Part shown: piece by piece, positions 58,968 through 64,000 of the stretch
Layout: each line of letters opens with the position of its first letter
Position numbering within the stretch: position 1 is the stretch's first letter
Source: Angiostrongylus vasorum
Taxonomy: Eukaryota; Nematoda; Chromadorea; Rhabditida; Metastrongylidae
Reading direction: 5' to 3'
DNA: 64,000 nucleotides
Assembly: GCA_018806985.1 (NCBI GenBank)
Contig: JADANN010000316.1
Location: forward strand, 372,001 to 436,000
Notes under the pieces: generated by a model
Database searches by the model: none
What the model saw: the letters and a program-made list of their open reading frames with translations, nothing else
Told to the model about the DNA's origin: nothing
Position numbers and translations under genes: made by a program

Positions 58968-61900
58968 GTAAGAAATACTTTTCTCATTTTTTCTTATAAA
59001 ATTAAGAAAACGTGAAGAAGAGAAGAACGAGAAAGAAAATCACGAAAATCATCAAAAAAATGGTCGAATAATTGCAGAAGATTGTTAGAGATTTATATCT
59101 CCCTGACTATGGAGGCTCCATGGATCAAAGTAGATTAAAGAACAGAAGCAACACTCCAAAGCCCAAAAAATAACTGCTAAAATAACTTGCTAATTGGTAA
59201 TACAAAAAAATAGTGCAAAGCATATGATACGACAAAAAGGGGAACTTCTTAAACCGTTTCGTCCATTTTTTAGATAAAAAGTACTTTCAAGAAGATGCAA
59301 TTTAAGTCAATGAGGATTCGAACACGAATAGAGTTGCTGTCCTAATGAACCATTTTAGTTAAAAGAGAACTCGTGTCAATTAAAAGCACAAGAAACTTCC
59401 ACTGACTTAGAGTTCTCTGTCTCAATCAATTGGATGCTGTTAAGTTTAAGGTTCTAAATAGCCGTGCAACTTGTTCAGGACTTCATAAAGGCTCGCATTT
59501 ACGTTTTCTGGAACCCCTTTCCTTTACCCTTCATGTTTAATTTCCCCCTATCATTCTGATTCCTATTAGGATTCCCACAACCGACTTTTTTATTAACCTT
59601 CGCATTGATTAAATAATTCTTTTATATTCTTGTTGAGCAAAAACGAGGTGTTGTTTGAATTCACGAACAAGCTGACATGCCGGTGGATTTCGTCTTCCTC
59701 AGAGCCCTGTGAAGGTCAAGTTGACCGCAAGCTGCCCAGCCGAACACTTCCATAACGGAACAGCGAAAATGCTAAGCCATAGCAGTTAGCATCTTCCCTG
59801 TTCGGTTATGGAAGTGTTTGGCTGGGTAGATTGCCGTCAACTTGACCTATTGCGATTATCGATGTTTTCATCCTGAAGCTCAGCTAAGAACAAAGCAAGG
59901 GTGGTTCCTTAAGCAATTTAATCGCATGGTGGCAGGCCCCACCTTATTCATGAGAACCAGCAGTCGTCTATCGTAACGAGCTTGGAGCATACCCATGTTA
60001 TGGGAAAAGTTCCATGAAACTGTAATGTTAGAAGGATAGAGGGTAAAGCTCTCGGCGTTAGTCAATCCCTGAGGGTGTGCCATGGATTCGACTACACTAA
60101 ACATGGTTAAAGGTGATTCAATGCTTATCTGGTCTATACAATGACTGTAGTGTTAGAAGCACTGCTGATGTATCGAGTCAATGGCGCCATCCTCCCAGAC
60201 AAGTATGGTATCAATTTGCTGACCCAGAGGGATGGAAGGCTTAGTGAGCCTGGGGCATGAAGTCGAACCTATGTGTATTGCAGGCCACGCCTAACCATTG
60301 CGCTAAACGCTGCCCAGTGTAATAATATCAAACCAAGAACGTATCAGTTAAACTGAATATCTCCTAAAGCTGGCTTCCTCATTAAAGTCCGCCCATTTAG
60401 AATAAGGCAAACCCTACTACTTTTCCTATCGTTACTTCCAGTATTTCTTCAGAAAATATTTATTAAGCAGAGGGCGCAATGGTTATAGATGCCCTTCAAT
60501 ACAGAGTTCTTGCTTCAATTCTGCACCCCGTGCAAACCAATCTTGGAAGGGTAGGCCTATATAGGTCATACTACAGGATAAAGATGCAGTCATCATTGCG
60601 ATAACTTTTCGAATCAGTTGCTCATATCGCATTCCTAAGAGATTGACCAAAGCCGGATGCTTCTACGTTTTACATTTATGGATGCTTTTATAGAGATTTT
60701 GAATCGCTTTTCAGTGATGGTGAAATCTGGTGCAGATGTCGGAAAACTAGGACAATCTCGTAAGCGCAGGCTTTGCGAGTTACGTGCACCACGTGCCGCT
60801 CGGGATGTCCGTAACAGTTCGTCGTCGACGAACCCCTCATTATCGGCGACGACGACGGCTAATGATAGCTGCCGGCCGGCGAGCTAACAACAGAATGCTG
60901 GCCTTCGAACAACATTAAGAATACGAAAAACAACAACATTTTCAACGAGAATTCTCCAAAATACTAGCAGAAACTAAGAGAAAAACTTCTTTTGCAGAAT
61001 TCAAGTTGAATAAAATAGAGAGAACAGCGTGCAAGGCTCAGAGGAGACCAGAACTTCAGTTACAGTAGCAGTGATGATAACGACTTTTCTATGAACTTGA
61101 CGAAAAAATCTGTAAGAAATATCTGTGCGTGATTTTCATATGAATGTTCTTCTCAAACTCTTTCTTCAGATGTTTCGACAGAATACAAAAGTGGCATTTT
61201 TTCAGTAGTTCCGCAACTCACTTTCCCCTTATATGGCTGACTAGATTGCGGTTAACTTGACCTTTGTAGACTCTGAAGAATGCGAAATCCACCGAAAAGT
61301 CAGCCTTTCGGAACAAAGAGTATAATAGGAACAACATCGCGTGTGCTCATCAAGAAAACAGCGAATAGAAAATACATTGAAAAGTGATCTGAAAGATCAA
61401 CGCATACAAAAAGGAAAGACAAAAATCAGAGAATACTCAGAAGGTATTCATTTTTCAACAGAATTTATACCCAATTCCGACTGTGGTGAGCAACACGGGA
61501 TTTTTTGCATTGGACGCAAGATCATAGTCTGTTCATTCAAGCGAATTTATGAGATAGGTTGCGTGGTTATGAACAAAAGAGCTAGCGAAAGGCATATGTG
61601 GTCAAGAGCAGAATCAGCGTTTCATAAGAAGGCTTGTGCGAATACGAACGACGACCAAAACAGCGCTACCGTGAGTGTTTGCGTGACTTTGAACCTTCGT
61701 CATGGCAGCGGGTATGGGATGGTTTGCGTGGTTATGGAGGCTAACGATTATGTTCGCATCAGGCCGATTGAATTAAATCGTCATGAAAAATGCTTACTGC
61801 TGTACCGCAGGGTACTGTACTATGGACTGTTTTATAGAAAAAATGACGATCGAAGGATATCTCATTAGGTGGTACAAGACATTGAGGCTATTAAATTATA

Positions 61901-62378
61901 ACAGTATTGACTGTTACTCTGTCACCCACCTTTTTTAATTGCCGGAATCACTATAATTTAATTAAGAAGATTATAGATAGCTAAACCCATAAGAAACAGT
62001 AGAGAACTTCGCACTCATTCTGTGAAGAATTTAACGGTTCAGATGTTATAGTTGTAAAGAATTATCCAATTGTAAGTGGTTTTAATGCCTCTAAAAGAAC
62101 GTTTTCCTCGTTCCTTTTTGAGAATTTCATTCATATCGGTTCTTATGGAAGTTTTTTGACACTCTGTAGATATGTAACGGTCACTGCTGGCTTATTGCAG
62201 CCGATCAACTCTAAGATATCCTTTCAGATCCGACGACCCCAATGCACTGTTTCTCATGCTGGAGATGCCGAATGCGATGAAGCGACTCGTCGTCGACGAC
62301 GCAAGCAAGGAGTCGTCGCCATTGTCGACGTCGACTTCGTCAGTGATCGCAGTCACCACCGACGGCCGGAAACAGTAG
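58859..62378 (+). CDS. 3' part of a plus-strand gene, unknown function
   Basis: Exon 58859-58967 codes for CQCRDLGRRGRLERRRMADL then VRHADQVERPRTFTQ, between TTTACAG and a strong donor CT/GTAAGA (phase 2 out). The terminal exon 62228-62378, after CTTTCAG, codes for SDDPNALFLMLEMPNAMKRL then VVDDASKESSPLSTSTSSVI, ending DGRKQ and TAG. Both join in phase directly, or through a 45-nt cassette at 60715-60759. The N-terminal exons are unknown; the exon at 56572 is a candidate. On the minus strand, the 58859 block and the DNA just 3' of the cassette (60764-60887) also have open frames. I cannot name a family. The Ser-rich tail and basic RRGRLERRR segment are the only visible traits. Confidence 0.5.
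59627..59850. repeat. PLE ends in inverted array with fold-back
   Basis: The minus tail motif (59669-59706: GCTGACATGCCGGTGGATTT, CGTCTTCCTCAGAGCC) is followed by arms 59707-59756 and 59798-59848, which are reverse compl­ements with about six mismatches (GGAAGTGTTTGGCTGGGTAG in the right arm). Confidence 0.8.
60037..60317 (-). repeat. tRNA-derived SINE family C copy
   Basis: GTAAAGCTCTCGGCGTTAGT, CGCCATCCTCCCAGACAAGT and CATTGCGCTAAACGC (A-box complement). Confidence 0.82.
60470..60665 (+). repeat. degraded tRNA-derived SINE copy
   Basis: GAGGGCGCAATGGTTATAGA is A-box-like, GCTTCAATTCTGCACC a weak B box, and AAGAGATTGACCAAAGCCGG a diverged tail. Confidence 0.5.
60715..60759 (+). CDS. possible 45-nt cassette exon
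   Basis: CGCTTTTCAG / T GAT GGT GAA ... ATC TC / GTAAGC. It codes for DGEIWCRCRKTRTI and keeps phase 2 on both sides, so it can be skipped without a frame change. The support is only splice sites and phase. Confidence 0.35.
60764..60890. other. GC-rich coding-like block next to the cassette exon
   Basis: The plus frame RKRRLCELRAPRAARDVRNS then a Ser/Thr run to TAA at 60885 is open. The minus frame NEGFVDDELLRTSRAARGAR is also open. The plus frame does not match the phase of the exon at 58859, so it may be an alternative 3' end or a minus-strand exon. Confidence 0.3.
61220..61370 (+). repeat. PLE tail with hammerhead-like motif, solo
   Basis: TAGATTGCGGTTAACTTGAC, CTCTGAAGAATGCGAAATCC then ACCGAAAAGTCAGCC (61264-61302), and CGTGTGCTCATCAAGAAAAC. 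Confidence 0.75.
61371..62227. other. intron of the plus-strand gene with a long open frame
   Basis: A plus frame stays open from 61341 to 61868 (175 codons), overlapping the PLE tail and starting at GTG. It has no domain I recognise and is treated as non-coding. The rest is AT-rich. Confidence 0.3.
62228..62378 (+). CDS. plus-strand gene, terminal exon
   Basis: The acceptor is ATCCTTTCAG/A, then 49 codons with balanced composition (LFLMLEMPNAMKRLVVDD) and a Ser-rich end before TAG. Other frames here are Arg-rich shadows. Confidence 0.55.
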
Positions 62379-62379
62379 A

Positions 62380-64000
62380 TAACGGTGATAAGGTTCTGTT
62401 TGACGCAAAAAACGTCTATTGTAGAATTCCCGTGCGGAAGATGAACTAAGGGGCCTGGGAACCAAGCTTCATCCAGAGATATAACTGAAAACTGACACCA
62501 AAACCTGAAGCGAAGTTCGCTTGGATTAACAGACTTAATTTCCGAATACATCATTTTTCTCTTTTGCAATTTCAGCTCATTCTACGCTCTTACGGATAGA
62601 AAAAAACCCAAGCGTTTGACTACGGTTAGAAGCTAAAAAAGCCAGTCAAAAATACGATGAACAGGACAAGGCATGATATTGTCAAAATAGGCGATAAAAT
62701 AAAGGAATGAAAAATAAGGGAAAACAAGAACGAATGAGTAAATACACTTGTGACAACAAAGAATGGAATAAACATGATATAACAGTTTAAGAATACTGTA
62801 TAATGTATAATAAAGGATAAATAATTGAGAGCTTAGGAATAGTTGAGCGAGGGAAAAGTTTCTAAGCGGAAGAACCTTGTAGAAGCCTCCAGGTGAACGC
62901 CTAGCATAGGTCCTTAGCCGTTGGTCATTCACATGAATGCAGGATCCCGAAGCGGAAGACTGGAAGTGGCTATTGATGACATTCGGGTGACCTGAGCTGA
63001 CCCAAAACGGGCAAACGAGGAGAGCTATTAAGGCTGGTCGGTCTGTCGGTCGGTCGGCTGGCCGGCTGGCTGCATCACCCCTCGGAGAACTTTCACTCGC
63101 TGCGCGACACCTCGCGACGTCGCACTGCTCGACCTTTGGCGACATCGTAAAAGGGCACTACGACCTACTATTCAGAATGCTGTCATACTTTTTTATCCTA
63201 TGAAACTTAAATATTGGAACATAGGTTCTAGTAAAGACTTGGTCTTTCCCTCGAAAAAAAGTGCAGGAACGTTCTTCTTATATAACGGATAGCGAGCTTT
63301 TCCATTCAGCTCGTAAGAAAGAGAGATAAGCTTGACCCCATTTTTCGTCTGCGAGCCATCTGTGTATCATCGGATTGCATTTCCTGATTCCTAAGATTTT
63401 AGAATGTCCAAAAAGATCAGAAAGGGTCACGATGATGACAGATTTCCTCTTATAAGGAGAAGCATAAGCTTAAAAGAAATTCTAAAAATCATTGGGAAAG
63501 CAGTACATTAGTAGGGTAATTGGAGCCTTCGTAAAAGAGTATTTAACGCAAGAACCATCGAAAAAAAACTGAAGAAATGTGGTACTCTTCTACTTTAAAA
63601 TGGACGCGATGTCAGTCAAAAGTCGGGTCGTTAAGAATGACCTGTTTCCAAAAATCTACAAGACTGAATGCAAGGAAAACGATTCTGAAACTTGAATTGC
63701 TTTGATAATTGTAATCGTGAGAAGGTTAAAAAATTTTCATGTAACGACTACGTCTACTAGCTTTGGAAGCTTTTCCCCTGAATCTCCGGAAAGACTGTCA
63801 CACTGCATTAGCATGGTTTCTTGATGAAAATATCAAACAAATTCTCAACTCGGATGACCATGTCTGGAGACGATCCAGCCGCTACTGTACAGCGCTGTTG
63901 GATATTTGATCCAGAAATATCTGTGGCCACGATGGAGAGATAAGCTAGTGTGGCTCAGCCAAACAAAGAAAAGACCGAAGGAAATAAATAAAGGACGAGT
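62380..64000. other. right-edge region, no supported gene
   Basis: A minus frame of 170 codons (62633-63145) passes through a low-complexity tract and ends in a hydrophobic AT-rich run; not supported. A short plus frame at 62943-62990 (DPEAEDWKWLLMTFG between GCAG and GGTGACC) is exon-like but isolated. Confidence 0.3.
63032..63072. repeat. CGGT/CTGG-rich low-complexity tract
   Basis: GGTCGGTCTGTCGGTCGGTC followed by GGCTGGCCGGCTGGCTG, inside a CpG-richer block (63000-63150) that could be a promoter or first exon. Confidence 0.7.

Noticed and set aside
61341..61868. 175-codon plus-strand open frame
   Set aside because: It starts at GTG inside a PLE tail and shows no domain. It lies in the predicted intron of the plus-strand gene.
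62633..63145. 170-codon minus-strand frame
   Set aside because: The N-terminal half comes from a CGGT-type low-complexity tract and the C-terminal half from AT-rich hydrophobic codons; no motif.
1..64000. CRISPR arrays, bacterial operons, rRNA genes
   Set aside because: No regularly spaced direct repeats, no ribosome-binding-site-led gene clusters and no rRNA blocks. The DNA is eukaryotic with spliced genes.

Overview
The window looks like nuclear DNA of a parasitic strongylid nematode, most likely a hookworm relative. The reasons are AT-rich DNA, short introns with TTTCAG-type acceptors, splice acceptors placed just before the start ATG as in spliced-leader trans-splicing, and a dense load of RTE-clade LINEs, Penelope-like elements (PLEs) and tRNA-like SINEs. 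The organism call is an inference from recognised protein families. No species-specific sequence was checked.

Host genes. (1) An AB-hydrolase/lysosomal-acid-lipase family gene (LIPL-like) runs on the minus strand from about 14.14 kb to 0.43 kb and off the left edge. I rebuilt eleven short exons from splice sites, matching phase and family motifs (signal peptide, LQHG, GHSQG nucleophile elbow, Asp region). One stretch of the family is missing between 3.22 and 0.84 kb. (2) A C2H2 zinc-finger protein with a C-terminal coiled coil lies on the minus strand from 56.05 to 25.68 kb. Its seven exons join in phase into an unbroken 377-codon reading frame, and one intron is 20.9 kb. (3) Inside that intron sit a CENP-B/pogo-type helix-turn-helix gene start (40.56-40.22 kb, minus), a 113-codon intact frame (52.0-51.66 kb, minus) and several short coding-like islands. 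(4) A plus-strand gene of unknown function ends at 62.38 kb; its last exons at 58.86 and 62.23 kb, with a possible 45-nt cassette at 60.72 kb, are phase compatible.

Repeats. 0.95-3 kb: SINE fragment and a head-to-head inverted pair of PLE endonuclease ends. 4.75-7.67 kb: RTE copy 1. 8.38-8.93 kb: inverted pair of a TIR element with a tRNA-like core. 10.9-12.2 kb: RTE copy 2, inside a lipase intron. 14.2-17.0 kb: longest PLE copy, right upstream of the lipase start. 17.8-18.2 kb: (AT)n and an RTE 5' fragment. 18.7-23.1 kb: two RTE families in minus orientation, split by SINEs. 28.7-32.2 kb: two RTE copies head to head. 32.4-33.8 kb: cluster of repeat ends with a 121-bp palindrome. 36-60 kb: mostly host introns and intergenic DNA with scattered SINE copies.

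A short motif that resembles a hammerhead ribozyme core (CTGANGA then CGAAAC) recurs about fifteen times at PLE-type ends. All RTE and PLE copies seen are broken. The host genes are interrupted only in introns, apart from the missing lipase stretch.
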